This document shows positions 1 to 7,530 of a stretch of 64,000 nt of DNA, in pieces (positions within the stretch are counted from its first letter, which is position 1; each line of letters begins with the position of its first letter). The stretch covers positions 620,001 to 684,000 of the forward strand of contig CAVVQV010000004.1 in NCBI GenBank assembly GCA_963750495.1. The letters run 5' to 3'. A program made the position numbers and the translations under genes. Source of the stretch: JANLYC01 sp963750495 (GTDB taxonomy: Bacteria; Actinomycetota; Actinomycetes; Propionibacteriales; Nocardioidaceae). The notes beneath the pieces were generated by a model that saw only the letters and a list, made by a program, of their open reading frames with translations, ran no database searches and was not told the origin of the DNA.

Positions 1-8
1 CCTCCGGC

Positions 9-50
9 GGTCGAGCTTGTCGAGACCCCCGATCTCGACAAGCCCGATCA
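9..50. repeat. GTCGAGA-type intergenic inverted repeat
   Basis: The stretch reads GGTCGAGCTTGTCGAGACC, then three C, then a near-inverted copy GATCTCGACAAGCCCGATCA. The two halves can pair into a hairpin. It lies directly after the stop codon of the leftmost minus-strand gene, so it could serve as its terminator. The same module recurs about a dozen times in the window, always between genes. Confidence 0.75.
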
Positions 51-55
51 CCCGA

Positions 56-373
56 TCAACGGCCCTGTTGTACGCCGACCGCGGCCAACGGCACGAGCCC
101 TACCTCGCCAACCAGTCGCACCGCCACCTCGCCGGGTTCGTTGGTGATGTTCCACTCGACGAAGAATTCGTGCGCCCCCTCGTATGACTCCCACTCCGCC
201 AACGCGTAGAACGCGGAGTCGTCGTCGGCATACCAGGCTTGATGGAACGAGCACCCGTATGCGCGGGCGCTTGCCTGCATCTCCGGTGAGATCCACCGCA
301 CCCGCTTGTCGAACAGGTCACGGGCGGTCCGACCGTCAGGCGTCGGACACGGGACCATGAACAGGAACCACAT
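56..373 (-). CDS. small conserved hypothetical protein (DUF3303-like)
   Basis: The ORF encodes 105 residues starting ATG with a hydrophobic beginning (MWFLFMVPCP). The middle has alternating aromatic and charged segments (WYADDDSAFYALAEW, FFVEWNI) that resemble small ferredoxin-fold or stress-response dimeric alpha-beta-barrel proteins of the DUF3303 type. It has no signal peptide or membrane helix that I trust. No catalytic residue can be named. It is transcribed away from the next gene, and a GTCGAGA repeat follows its stop. The family assignment rests on remembered similarity and is tentative; that it is a real gene is more likely, given strong codon bias along the whole frame. Confidence 0.6.
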   Translation of the reverse strand: MWFLFMVPCPTPDGRTARDLFDKRVRWISPEMQASARAYGCSFHQAWYADDDSAFYALAEWESYEGAHEFFVEWNITNEPGEVAVRLVGEVGLVPLAAVGVQQGR

Positions 374-533
374 ACCTCAAGTCTCGTCCTCCGGCGCAAG
401 CCCCGGCCCTCACCTACCGGGACGTTGTGCAGGTTCGACGGCAGGGCTGACCTGCACAACCTCCCAGTCGAAGGCGGCGGCCGGCCGGACCGCGTCACGT
501 GACGTTTCGGTGCAGGAGCGTGCCGCGACTACC

Positions 534-899
534 ATGGCCACCGTGTCGAACCCCCGTCCCAAGCGCTCCGGCAACCCCGCTCGGCAACCGCGGAGCGCAA
601 CGACCCCGCCCGCCTCACCGACGCGCGAGCGGCTGAGCGAGCTCAGCCGTCAGCCCCTGGTCCGGCTGTCCCAGCTCCCAAGGCTGGTGGTTCCGACCAC
701 GATGCTCGTGCTGATGCTGGTCGCCCTCATGGCGCCGCTGTACGTGGCGATCCCGGCGCTGGTCGTGATCGCGGCCTTCGTCTCGTGGCTGGCCTACCTG
801 TCCTGGCCCGCACTGGATTCGGGCGGCCGGACGATCCGGGTGGTCCTGCTCGCGGCGGTGGCCGTGACCGCGATGGGTCGGCTCAGCGGCTGGCTCTGA
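534..899 (+). CDS. DUF6703-like membrane protein
   Basis: The frame is open from further upstream, but the ATG at 534 is the likely start, giving 121 residues. The first 45 or so are polar and basic (Pro/Ser/Arg-rich). Three hydrophobic segments follow: about residues 52-70 (VVPTTMLVLMLVALMAPL), 72-92, and a shorter one near the C-terminus. The length and plan match the small actinobacterial DUF6703 membrane proteins, whose function is unknown. A strong inverted repeat begins 15 bases after the stop and could end the transcript. No partner gene is evident. Confidence 0.6.
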   Translation: MATVSNPRPKRSGNPARQPRSATTPPASPTRERLSELSRQPLVRLSQLPRLVVPTTMLVLMLVALMAPLYVAIPALVVIAAFVSWLAYLSWPALDSGGRTIRVVLLAAVAVTAMGRLSGWL

Positions 900-914
900 C
901 CGGCGGATTTCCGC

Positions 915-975
915 CGCGGTTGGAACGTTCCTGCACTCCAGCCGGGCCCTCGGCCGCAATATTGTTCCAACCGCG
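915..975. repeat. palindromic repeat, GGTTGGAAC subfamily
   Basis: Left arm CGCGGTTGGAAC (915-926) pairs perfectly with right arm GTTCCAACCGCG (964-975) around a 37-base centre. It sits between the stop of the + gene at 899 and the end of the - gene at 998, so it may act as a bidirectional terminator. It is closely related to the element at 16510-16572. Confidence 0.7.
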
Positions 976-997
976 ATCGCTCGACAGAGGAAGCGGG

Positions 998-1405
998 TCA
1001 GGCAGCGAGCTGCATCCCGCACTGGTCGGCCGCGTCCTTGACGATGACACTCACGTCGCTGAGGAACTTCGCCTCACCTGTCGTGAGATCCCGATTCGTC
1101 GGATTCTTGATGAGCACGTGCTTCGATGCGTCGGTCCACGCTGTCGTCACCGAACGCGGAGCCACTGCGGTGATCGCGTCGAGCTGGTGCGCCTTCGCTT
1201 CGCGCAGGGTCTGCTCGAGCCCGAGGCTGGTGTTGAACGACTTGAGCTTCCCGCAGTATTCCGCCCGGCTGTCCTCACCGTCGGAGCGGAACACGAAGTA
1301 CGCGATCACGGCCAGCAAGACGGCGAGCAGGGCCACGCCCAGGAGCATGCGCTTGCGGTGCTGCTCCGCCTCATAGTTCCGTGGGTGGTCGAGGCGTCCA
1401 CTCAT
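998..1405 (-). CDS. membrane-anchored small hypothetical protein
   Basis: The protein has 135 residues from the ATG at 1405. The N-terminal 20 residues are polar and basic (RLDHPRNYEAEQHRKR). One clear transmembrane helix follows (MLLGVALLAVLLAVIAYFVF, about 20-39), then a soluble domain of about 95 residues with two cysteines that could form a disulphide. The topology suggests N-in, with the domain outside. It is the third gene of a minus-strand operon: its start overlaps the end of the bPH2 gene (1371) by 35 bases. I do not recognise the outer domain. Linkage to the PH-domain proteins suggests an envelope role, which is inference. Confidence 0.6.
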   Translation of the reverse strand: MSGRLDHPRNYEAEQHRKRMLLGVALLAVLLAVIAYFVFRSDGEDSRAEYCGKLKSFNTSLGLEQTLREAKAHQLDAITAVAPRSVTTAWTDASKHVLIKNPTNRDLTTGEAKFLSDVSVIVKDAADQCGMQLAA

Positions 1406-2840
1406 CGATGCTCCCCCTTGACGTCGCCGACCCGTGTCCCCGGGCCAACCGGTGTTGCCTTGCCGCCTCGCTGAGCCGCCCCACGAGCTCGGCCGCCTCA
1501 CCGACGTCTCGGTGCGGCCCGAGCCAGCGGCGGGCACCCTTCGGCATGTCGAGACACACCGTAGCGAGGCCGAGACGACGTTGCACCCAGCCTTGCCGTA
1601 CCGACACGCTCTGCACGCGCGCGTACGGGACGTAGCTCACCGTCCGCGTCCACCACCCGGTGCGGCTGACCGCGCCGTGGTCGAGCAGCGTCACTCCGAT
1701 CCACCGCCACGCCCACGGGTCCAACAACCGCGCCCGCTCGCCCGGCCCCACGACACTGCCGGACTCGATCGCCTCACCGGCGACGTCGCTGGCGAGGCGG
1801 ACGGCGACCGCGTGGCCGGCCACCGGCATCAACGAAGCGCCCGTCGCCTCGTCGGCGCCGGCCACGTCGACACTCACGCGGGCCCAGCCGAACCGCCGCC
1901 ACAGCAGCGGCCGCTCCACCCGCAGCGCCTGCACGCGGTCGACATCGATCGTCCGGTTGGTCGTGGAGGTGAGGCCGGCGCGGGTCCGGATGCCGGTCGG
2001 CGTACGCATCACGGTGAAGTCGGCGTCTCGCAGAATCGTCGTCACCTGCTGGCGCAGCTGGACCAGGATCGCGATCGACACCGGGATGATGCCGGCCGCA
2101 CCGGCCGCCAGGGCCTGCCATCCGAAGAGTGTCCCGAGCACGACCACGGCCACCAACCACCCGATCAGCAGCAGCCAGACCCAGGCGCCGTCGAGCAGGC
2201 TCGCCTTGACCAGGTGCCCGGTGTCGACGTGCCCGATGACCTGGTCCGGTACGACAACGGCCGGCTCACCCGAGGCTGTCTGCGAGTCGGCTACCGCGCT
2301 CACCGACGTATGCCGCAGGATCTCTTCGCGCAGCGTCCACGCGTCCGACAGTCCCAGGTAGGCCAGGTTGACCGACGCGCCTTCGCCGGCAGCCATGTCG
2401 AGCTTGACCGCGGCCAGCCCGACCAGCCGCGGCACGAACGGCTGGTTGACGTCGACGGACTGCACGCGTTTGAGCCGCACCTGGCTGCGCTGCCGGTTGA
2501 TGATGCCGCGCTGGTAGAGCAGCGTGCCGGGTTCGCCGCGCTCGGCGACGATGGCGAAGCCGGTGGTCCGCCAGGCCACCCAGCCGATCGCGACCGACAC
2601 GGCAGCAGCGGCGGCCACGACGAGGAACGCCCGGATCATCACGCCCACCTCGGCGTCCCCGTGCAGGGCGTGCCAGATCCAGACGAGCTTGGACGCGTCG
2701 TCGCGGAACGCGCCGAATCCGAGCGCCCCCGCCAGCCCGACCAGCCGCCACGACTTGAACAGGGGCGTCAGCGGATGGAGCCGACGCAGGTCGACGTGCG
2801 CGCGTTCGGTCGGCTCGAAGGCAGCGGCGTCGACGCTCAC
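1371..2840 (-). CDS. PH domain-containing membrane protein (YdbT-like, three bPH2 domains)
   Basis: A 489-residue membrane protein of the YdbT type. It has three copies of the bacterial bPH2 fold, each recognisable by a pattern such as GTLLYQRGIINRQRSQVRLKRVQSVDV, followed in the third by VSYVPYARVQSVSVRQGWVQRRLGLATV. Hydrophobic hairpins lie before the first (about 30-50, 70-90) and between the first and second (about 215-260). Family members are linked to membrane or lipid stress in other bacteria; the molecular function is not established. Its ATG overlaps the stop of the upstream bPH2 gene by four bases (2837-2840), so the two are translationally coupled, the usual YdbS-YdbT pairing. Confidence 0.85.
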   Translation of the reverse strand: MSVDAAAFEPTERAHVDLRRLHPLTPLFKSWRLVGLAGALGFGAFRDDASKLVWIWHALHGDAEVGVMIRAFLVVAAAAAVSVAIGWVAWRTTGFAIVAERGEPGTLLYQRGIINRQRSQVRLKRVQSVDVNQPFVPRLVGLAAVKLDMAAGEGASVNLAYLGLSDAWTLREEILRHTSVSAVADSQTASGEPAVVVPDQVIGHVDTGHLVKASLLDGAWVWLLLIGWLVAVVVLGTLFGWQALAAGAAGIIPVSIAILVQLRQQVTTILRDADFTVMRTPTGIRTRAGLTSTTNRTIDVDRVQALRVERPLLWRRFGWARVSVDVAGADEATGASLMPVAGHAVAVRLASDVAGEAIESGSVVGPGERARLLDPWAWRWIGVTLLDHGAVSRTGWWTRTVSYVPYARVQSVSVRQGWVQRRLGLATVCLDMPKGARRWLGPHRDVGEAAELVGRLSEAARQHRLARGHGSATSRGSIDEWTPRPPTEL

Positions 2841-3352
2841 AGCCCCGCCGAGAGGGCTTCGCCCTTGGCCGAGAGCCGGTCACGCAGGGCGTGTGCATCC
2901 TCGACCGGCAGGCCAGGGATGGTCGCATCGGTCGACGCCGACGCGGTGACGAGCTTGACGGTGGCGATGCCGAGTCGCTGGGCGATGAGGTTGGCCGACA
3001 CCTCGATGACCTGCATGCGGCCGTACGGCACCACCGACAGCGACCGGCGCAGCCGGCCATGAGTCACCAGGAGGTCTTGTTCCCGCTCGGCGTACCTCCA
3101 GGAGGACACGACCCGCGGGATCAGCCAGAACCAGTTCAGCCCCGCCACGGCCACAGCGACGACTCCGGGGATCAGCAGCCCCAGGTAGGACGACCCGCGT
3201 GAGGACAGCACCACCGCGCCGGCCACCAGGGCGACCCCGATCAGGCCGACGACCGCCGCCGGGATCCGACGTTCGGTGACCAGCCGTGGTGACACCGGCT
3301 TCCAGTCGAGCCCGGGCTCGCGGAACAGCCGGTCGCCCATCGCATCTCTCAC
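2837..3352 (-). CDS. PH domain-containing protein (YdbS-like)
   Basis: A 171-residue protein with two transmembrane helices (about 31-51 and 54-78) and one bPH2 domain (about 85-165; core LLVTHGRLRRSLSVVPYGRM). It is the single-domain partner of the YdbT-like protein encoded next, with an ATGA overlap. The GTG at 3352 is preferred because TAGGCT lies exactly six bases upstream of it, the arrangement of a leaderless actinobacterial promoter. An in-frame ATG at 3340 is the alternative. This is the first gene of the three-gene operon running down to 998. Confidence 0.8.
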   Translation of the reverse strand: MRDAMGDRLFREPGLDWKPVSPRLVTERRIPAAVVGLIGVALVAGAVVLSSRGSSYLGLLIPGVVAVAVAGLNWFWLIPRVVSSWRYAEREQDLLVTHGRLRRSLSVVPYGRMQVIEVSANLIAQRLGIATVKLVTASASTDATIPGLPVEDAHALRDRLSAKGEALSAGL

Positions 3353-3358
3353 GTTCCA

Positions 3359-3364
3359 AGCCTA
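3359..3364 (-). promoter_or_regulatory. -10 box (TAGGCT) of the bPH2 operon, leaderless
   Basis: On the minus strand TAGGCT is followed by six bases and then the GTG at 3352. With transcription starting about seven bases after a -10 box, the mRNA would begin at the start codon. The same spacing recurs at many genes in the window. Confidence 0.5.
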
Positions 3365-3410
3365 GGCGCGTGCCGGGCCACCGGACCAAGCGGTCGGGCC
3401 GTCCCCCTGC

Positions 3411-3620
3411 TGTCGAGCTCGTCGAGACCCACCCATCGACGGTCGAGCCTGTCGAGACCCCACCCATCGACGGTCGGGCTCGTCGAGACCCCACCCATCG
3501 ACGGTCGGGCTCGTCGAGACCCCCTTGATCTCGAAAGGCTCGATCAACGAGTCCACTCGACAGGCTCGATCAGCGGGCTCGATCAGCGGGCTCGATCAGC
3601 GGGCTCACTCGACAGGCTGG
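3411..3620. repeat. GTCGAGA / CTCGATCAGCGG repeat cluster
   Basis: About 200 bases between divergent genes are made of tandem GTCGAG(C/A)-CGTCGAGACCC units separated by CACCCATCGACG (four copies). They are followed, in opposite sense, by several copies of GCTCGATCAGCG. The inverted halves can pair. It is the densest copy of this repeat family in the left part of the window. Unusually, it lies upstream of two starts rather than after a stop. Confidence 0.75.
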
Positions 3621-3646
3621 ATCAGCTGGTCCACCCGTCGGCGGCG

Positions 3647-3652
3647 TAGATT
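3647..3652 (+). promoter_or_regulatory. -10 box (TAGATT) of the S9 peptidase gene
   Basis: TAGATT ends seven bases before the ATG at 3660, so this transcript is predicted to be leaderless. No Shine-Dalgarno sequence precedes that ATG. Confidence 0.45.
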
Positions 3653-3659
3653 CCTCGCC

Positions 3660-5525
3660 ATGCACCCTGACTCGACCGCACCCTCGTCCGCCCCCGACCC
3701 CATCGCCCCCGACCCCATCGCCTCCGTCGTCAGCCGGCTGTACGACGTCCGGACCTGGCGAGCCTTCGACATCGACGACGCCGGCCGCATCCTGGCCGGG
3801 TGGGACGACCTCGGCAGCATCCAGCTCGTCGAGATCGACACCGACGGGACCAGGACGCCGCTCACCGCGCTGCCCGGCGCCTGCCAGGGTCGGTACGTTC
3901 CCGGCCGCCGCCAGGTGATCGTGCAGCACGACCGCGGTGGCGACGAGAACATGCAGCTCTCGGTCCTCGACCTCTCCACGCCCCCCGTGGCCCCGGTCGG
4001 GCTCGACGATCTGACCCCGCTGGTCGCCGACCCGGCGTACTTCCACACGCTCATGGACGTGACGGCCACCTCGCTCGTCTACGACACCAACCGGCGCAAC
4101 GGCGTCGACTTCGACGTCGTCGTCCGCGACCTCGTGAGCGGTGCGGAGACCACGGTTTACGACGCCGGCGGCTACGTCACCGAGACGACGATCTCTCCCG
4201 ACCTGCGCTCGGTCGCGGTCACCCAGCTGACGTTGCGCCCCGCCTCGACCCAGATCACGGTGACCGGGCCGGCCGTTCCGGGCGAATCGTTGGAGGTGAC
4301 CTCGCACGACGAGCTGGCGGGGCACGGCGACACGGCGTGGACTGCGGACGGCCGTTCGCTCATCGTGTCGTCGAACCACGACCTGGAGTACAAGGGCATC
4401 GCCCGCGTCGACCTGGACGGCCTCGCTTGGACCTGGCTCGTGGAGGCCGAGGACCACGAGCTCAACGTCTGGGTCTCGCCGGACTCGTCGGCGATGGTGG
4501 TGGGCCGCCACGAGGACGGCGTGTTCGCCTTGGCCGTCCACGAAATCGACGGTCGGCACCGGTGCGACCTACCGCTGCCCCCCAACGGCGCACCGATGGT
4601 CTCCTGGTCGCCCGACTCGGCCCGGCTCGCGGTGACGGTGGTGAGTCCCGAGGTGCCGGGCAGCATCTACACCGTCGACGCCGCCACCGGCGACGCCCAC
4701 ATCGTGGCGGACTCGCGCGACGATGCAGACCCGGCCGCGATCGGCCTGCTCCGCGACGCGACCGTCCATCGGATTCCGACGCCGGACGGCGAACAGATCC
4801 CGTGCTTCGTCTACCGGCCTGCCGACGGGGCCACGGCCGAGGTGGCGGGCGCCTCCGTCATCAACATCCACGGTGGTCCGGAGGCAGCCGCCATGCGCCT
4901 CTTCAACCCGACGATCGCCGCGCTCACAGCGGCCGGGTTCACGGTGCTGGTGCCGAACGTGCGGGGCTCCAGCCACTACGGCAAGCGTTGGGTCGGCCTC
5001 GACGACGTCGACCGGCGCCTCGACTCCGTGGCCGACCTCGCCGCGATCCACGCGTATCTCCCCGAGCTCGGCCTCGACCCGGCCCGCTGCGCATTGTGGG
5101 GTGGCTCGTACGGCGGCTACATGGTGCTGGCCGGTGTCTCGATGCAGCCCGACCTCTGGGCCGCCGGCGTGGACATCGTCGGGATGAGCTCGCTGGTCAC
5201 GTTCCTGGAGAACACGTCGGCGTACCGCCGCGCCTACCGCGAGCGGGAGTACGGGAGCCTCGAGCACGACCGGGAGTTCCTCGAGAAGGCCAGCCCGATC
5301 ACGTACCTCGCGGACATCCGCGCACCGATGTTCGTCATCCACGGCGCCAACGATCCCCGGGTGCCGTTGTCGGAGGCGCAGCAGATCAAGGCCGCGCTCG
5401 ACGCCAAACAGGTGCCGTGCGAGCTGCGCGTGTATCACGACGAGGGTCATGGTCTGGCCAAGCGGGCCAACCGGTTGGACGCCTTTCCGGCCGCGATCAG
5501 CTTTCTCCGCGAGCACCTCAGCTAG
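3660..5525 (+). CDS. S9 family peptidase (prolyl oligopeptidase-like serine hydrolase)
   Basis: A 621-residue protein. Residues about 50-370 form a seven-bladed beta-propeller (repeats such as WTADGRSLIVSSNHD and WSPDSARLAVTVV). Residues about 380-620 are the alpha/beta-hydrolase domain. The catalytic triad is visible: Ser483 in GGSYGG, Asp565 in GANDPR and His597 in DEGHGL. It has no signal peptide, so it should act in the cytoplasm on peptides, as acylaminoacyl-peptidases and related S9 enzymes do. The ATG at 3660 was chosen over the longer frame from 3525 because the upstream part is intergenic repeat and TAGATT sits seven bases before the ATG. It is monocistronic. The substrate cannot be read from sequence. 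Confidence 0.9.
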   Translation: MHPDSTAPSSAPDPIAPDPIASVVSRLYDVRTWRAFDIDDAGRILAGWDDLGSIQLVEIDTDGTRTPLTALPGACQGRYVPGRRQVIVQHDRGGDENMQLSVLDLSTPPVAPVGLDDLTPLVADPAYFHTLMDVTATSLVYDTNRRNGVDFDVVVRDLVSGAETTVYDAGGYVTETTISPDLRSVAVTQLTLRPASTQITVTGPAVPGESLEVTSHDELAGHGDTAWTADGRSLIVSSNHDLEYKGIARVDLDGLAWTWLVEAEDHELNVWVSPDSSAMVVGRHEDGVFALAVHEIDGRHRCDLPLPPNGAPMVSWSPDSARLAVTVVSPEVPGSIYTVDAATGDAHIVADSRDDADPAAIGLLRDATVHRIPTPDGEQIPCFVYRPADGATAEVAGASVINIHGGPEAAAMRLFNPTIAALTAAGFTVLVPNVRGSSHYGKRWVGLDDVDRRLDSVADLAAIHAYLPELGLDPARCALWGGSYGGYMVLAGVSMQPDLWAAGVDIVGMSSLVTFLENTSAYRRAYREREYGSLEHDREFLEKASPITYLADIRAPMFVIHGANDPRVPLSEAQQIKAALDAKQVPCELRVYHDEGHGLAKRANRLDAFPAAISFLREHLS

Positions 5526-5530
5526 CCACC

Positions 5531-5619
5531 CCTTGATCTCGACCAGCTCGATCAGCGACAGACCCCGGCGGTCGAGCTCGTCGAGACACCCCTTGGTCTC
5601 GACCAGCTCGATCAGCGGG
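5531..5619. repeat. GTCGAGA repeat, two direct units
   Basis: Two copies of CCTTG(A/G)TCTCGACCAGCTC plus GATCAGCG flank an inverted GGTCGAGCTCGTCGAGACA. They lie between the stop of the S9 peptidase and the end of the convergent VOC gene, where a bidirectional terminator would be expected. Confidence 0.75.
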
Positions 5620-5634
5620 TCAGCGGTTGTCGGA

Positions 5635-6054
5635 TCAGACCAGGTCGCGTACCTCGGTAAGGCGGAAGTTGTTGCCGGAGGGGTCCCGGAAGCCGGCGTC
5701 GACGCCATACGGGCGCTCGGTCGGCTCCTCCTGGAACTCGACGCCCCTCGACGACAGCTCCTCGTAGGACTTCTGGCAGTCGTCCGTGGTGAGGAAGACC
5801 GTGCTGGTCCCGCCCTTCGCCAGCAGATCGCGGATCTGCCGCTCCATCTCGGCGTCGAACATGGGCGGCCCCATGATCGCCATCAGGACGATCGAGAAGT
5901 CGTCCTGCCCCGGAGGCGCGACGGTAAGCCAACGAAAGTTGCCCATCTCCGGAACGGTGACGTCCTGCCGCACTTCCATTCCGAGCTTGGTCGTATAGAA
6001 CTTGAGGGCTTCGTCCTGGTCGTGTACCCACACCTGCGTGCTCGCGACTCGCAT
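5635..6054 (-). CDS. VOC family (glyoxalase/bleomycin-resistance fold) protein
   Basis: A 139-residue vicinal-oxygen-chelate protein with the paired beta-alpha-beta-beta-beta modules of the family: STQVWVHDQDEALKFYTTKLG at the start, and GFRDPSGNNFRL at the end carrying the usual C-terminal Glu/Asn region. The members closest in pattern are uncharacterised actinobacterial glyoxalase-like proteins. An AGGAGA Shine-Dalgarno precedes the ATG at 6054. It lies 52 bases downstream of an AraC-type regulator on the same strand; this regulator-VOC pairing is common and suggests the regulator controls the operon. The substrate is unknown. Confidence 0.85.
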   Translation of the reverse strand: MRVASTQVWVHDQDEALKFYTTKLGMEVRQDVTVPEMGNFRWLTVAPPGQDDFSIVLMAIMGPPMFDAEMERQIRDLLAKGGTSTVFLTTDDCQKSYEELSSRGVEFQEEPTERPYGVDAGFRDPSGNNFRLTEVRDLV

Positions 6055-6106
6055 GCTGATCTCCTTCGTGTGCTTCTACGGTCTCTTGTGTCGACGACAC
6101 TAGAGA

Positions 6107-6535
6107 TCAGTCCAGCCGGGTGTCTTCTCGAAACGTGCGGTTCTGCGGACGCCCGTAGGCGCGTACGACGCAAGCCGGGAGGACGGCGTACGCCGACGCC
6201 GGCGGCAGGCTCTCCCGGTACGCCGTGGGCGACTTGCCGTAGACCCGGGTGAACGTCGTGGTGAACGAGCCCACACTCGACAACCCCACCGTCGTACAGA
6301 TGTCGGCCACGGAGCGGTCGGACATCCGCAGCAGTGCCGCCGCCCGTTCGAGACGCCGCGTCAGGAGGTAGGCGTGCGGCGTCTCGCCGAAGGCGCGGCG
6401 GAACTCTCGGCTGAAGTGCGCAGGCGAGAGACGCGCCGCCGCCGCGAGGTCGGCCACGGTCAGCGGGTCGGCGTACCTCGCGTCAGCCAGGTCTTTGGCC
6501 CGCAAGAGGTGCCGCGTGATCGGGTGAGAGCTCAT
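6107..6535 (-). CDS. AraC family transcriptional regulator (HTH only)
   Basis: A 142-residue protein made almost entirely of the double helix-turn-helix DNA-binding domain of AraC/XylS regulators. The first helix-turn-helix is around VADLAAAARLSPAHFSREFRRAFG and the second around DICTTVGLSSVGSFTTTFTRVYG, ending in the family signature GKSPTAYR. It lacks an N-terminal sensing domain; a short tail of about 30 residues follows the HTH. A GTG at 6538 is one codon upstream of the chosen ATG (6535). It is divergent from znuA, leaving 95 bases for both promoters, and probably co-transcribed with the downstream VOC gene. Confidence 0.85.
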   Translation of the reverse strand: MSSHPITRHLLRAKDLADARYADPLTVADLAAAARLSPAHFSREFRRAFGETPHAYLLTRRLERAAALLRMSDRSVADICTTVGLSSVGSFTTTFTRVYGKSPTAYRESLPPASAYAVLPACVVRAYGRPQNRTFREDTRLD

Positions 6536-6593
6536 CACCAGTCATCGTCCCACCAGACCCAACGGCAGTCCCGCCACCACTGCTGCCATCCAG

Positions 6594-6623
6594 TTGACAA
6601 TGGTTTTCATATGAGTTGATAAT
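6594..6623 (+). promoter_or_regulatory. znuA promoter (-35 TTGACA, -10 GATAAT)
   Basis: TTGACA (6594-6599) and GATAAT (6618-6623) are 18 bases apart, close to the vegetative consensus. The -10 box ends seven bases before the ATG at 6631, so the mRNA should start at or next to that ATG. Both boxes lie inside Zur-like palindromes. Confidence 0.65.
6595..6609 (+). promoter_or_regulatory. Zur box 1 (TGACAATGGTTTTCA)
   Basis: A 15-base imperfect palindrome resembling the TGAAAACGATTATCA-type Fur/Zur operator. It overlaps the -35 element of znuA. Confidence 0.65.
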
Positions 6624-6631
6624 CGTTTTCA
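6617..6631 (+). promoter_or_regulatory. Zur box 2 (TGATAATCGTTTTCA)
   Basis: An almost ideal Zur operator (TGATAATC / GTTTTCA). It covers the -10 element and the first base of the znuA start codon. Bound repressor would block polymerase directly. The likely repressor gene, zur, is the last gene of the operon. Confidence 0.8.
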
Positions 6632-7530
6632 TGAAGCGTGTCATCGGCGCGGCCGCCGCTGTCCTCCTCCCGGCCCTGTCCGGGTGTAGCGCGCTGACCG
6701 ACTCGGGCAAGACCGGGATCCAGGTCGAGGCCGCGTTCTACCCCTACGCGTACGTCGCCCAGCGCGTCGTCGGTGACCACGCGACCGTCACGAACCTCAC
6801 GACGCCCGGTCTCGAACCCCACGACCTCGAGCTCACCCCCCGCCAGGTCGCCGACCTCAGCGTCGCCGACCTCGTCATCTACGAGAAGGGGTTCCAGCCC
6901 TCCGTCGACCAGGCCGTCGAGCAGAACGCCTCCGGTGACACCATCGACGTCACCTCCGTCGTTCCCCTCCAGGACACCGGCGCACCCGACGAGGAGGGTC
7001 TCGACCTCGCCGGCGACCCGCACATCTGGCTCGACCCCACCCTGCTGCAGAAGGTCACCGACAAGGTCGCCGCCGAGATGGTGCAGGTCGACCCCAAGCA
7101 CGCGGCCGACTACCGCCGCAACGCCGCCGCCCTCGACGACGAGCTCGCCCGCCTCGACGCCGAGTTCACGCAGGGCCTGAGCAACTGCCAGCGCACCGAC
7201 TTCGTCACCAGCCATGCCGCGTTCGGCTACCTCGCCGAGCGCTACGGCCTCACGATGATCCCGATCGCCGGCCTCTCCCCCGACGTCGAGCCCAGTCCGC
7301 AGCACATCGCCCAGCTCCAGGACCTGATCAAGTCCGACGGCATCACCACCGTGTTCTCCGAGGTGCTCGGCAGCAAGAAGTACGCCGACACGCTCGCCGG
7401 TGACCTCGGCATCTCCGCCGCCGTGCTCGACCCGATCGAGGGCCTCTCGAGTGACGACCCCAACGCCACCTACCTGTCCCTCATGCGCCAGAACCTGACG
7501 GCTCTGGAGAAGGCGAACGGCTGCTCATGA
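6631..7530 (+). CDS. znuA: zinc ABC transporter substrate-binding lipoprotein ZnuA
   Basis: A 299-residue cluster-9 solute-binding protein that captures zinc outside the membrane for ZnuBC. It is a lipoprotein: the lipobox LSGC ends at Cys19. Expected metal ligands are visible: His in EPHDLELTP, His in DPHIWLDP, His in TSHAAFGYL, and an acidic residue near VFSEVLGSKK. The His-rich loop common in ZnuA is absent. ATG 6631 is preferred over TTG 6616 because the upstream bases are the promoter and Zur box. Its stop overlaps the znuC start (ATGA). Zinc-dependent repression is expected from the two operators. Confidence 0.9.
   Translation: MKRVIGAAAAVLLPALSGCSALTDSGKTGIQVEAAFYPYAYVAQRVVGDHATVTNLTTPGLEPHDLELTPRQVADLSVADLVIYEKGFQPSVDQAVEQNASGDTIDVTSVVPLQDTGAPDEEGLDLAGDPHIWLDPTLLQKVTDKVAAEMVQVDPKHAADYRRNAAALDDELARLDAEFTQGLSNCQRTDFVTSHAAFGYLAERYGLTMIPIAGLSPDVEPSPQHIAQLQDLIKSDGITTVFSEVLGSKKYADTLAGDLGISAAVLDPIEGLSSDDPNATYLSLMRQNLTALEKANGCS

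Noticed and set aside
1434..3062. 542-codon ORF on the + strand opposite the bPH2 genes
   Set aside because: Long only because GC-rich DNA lacks stops; its composition is Arg/His/Pro-rich and it lies antisense to clear bPH2 domains.
3525..3659. Upstream 45-codon extension of the S9 peptidase
   Set aside because: It translates intergenic repeat sequence, and a -10 box sits between it and the ATG at 3660.
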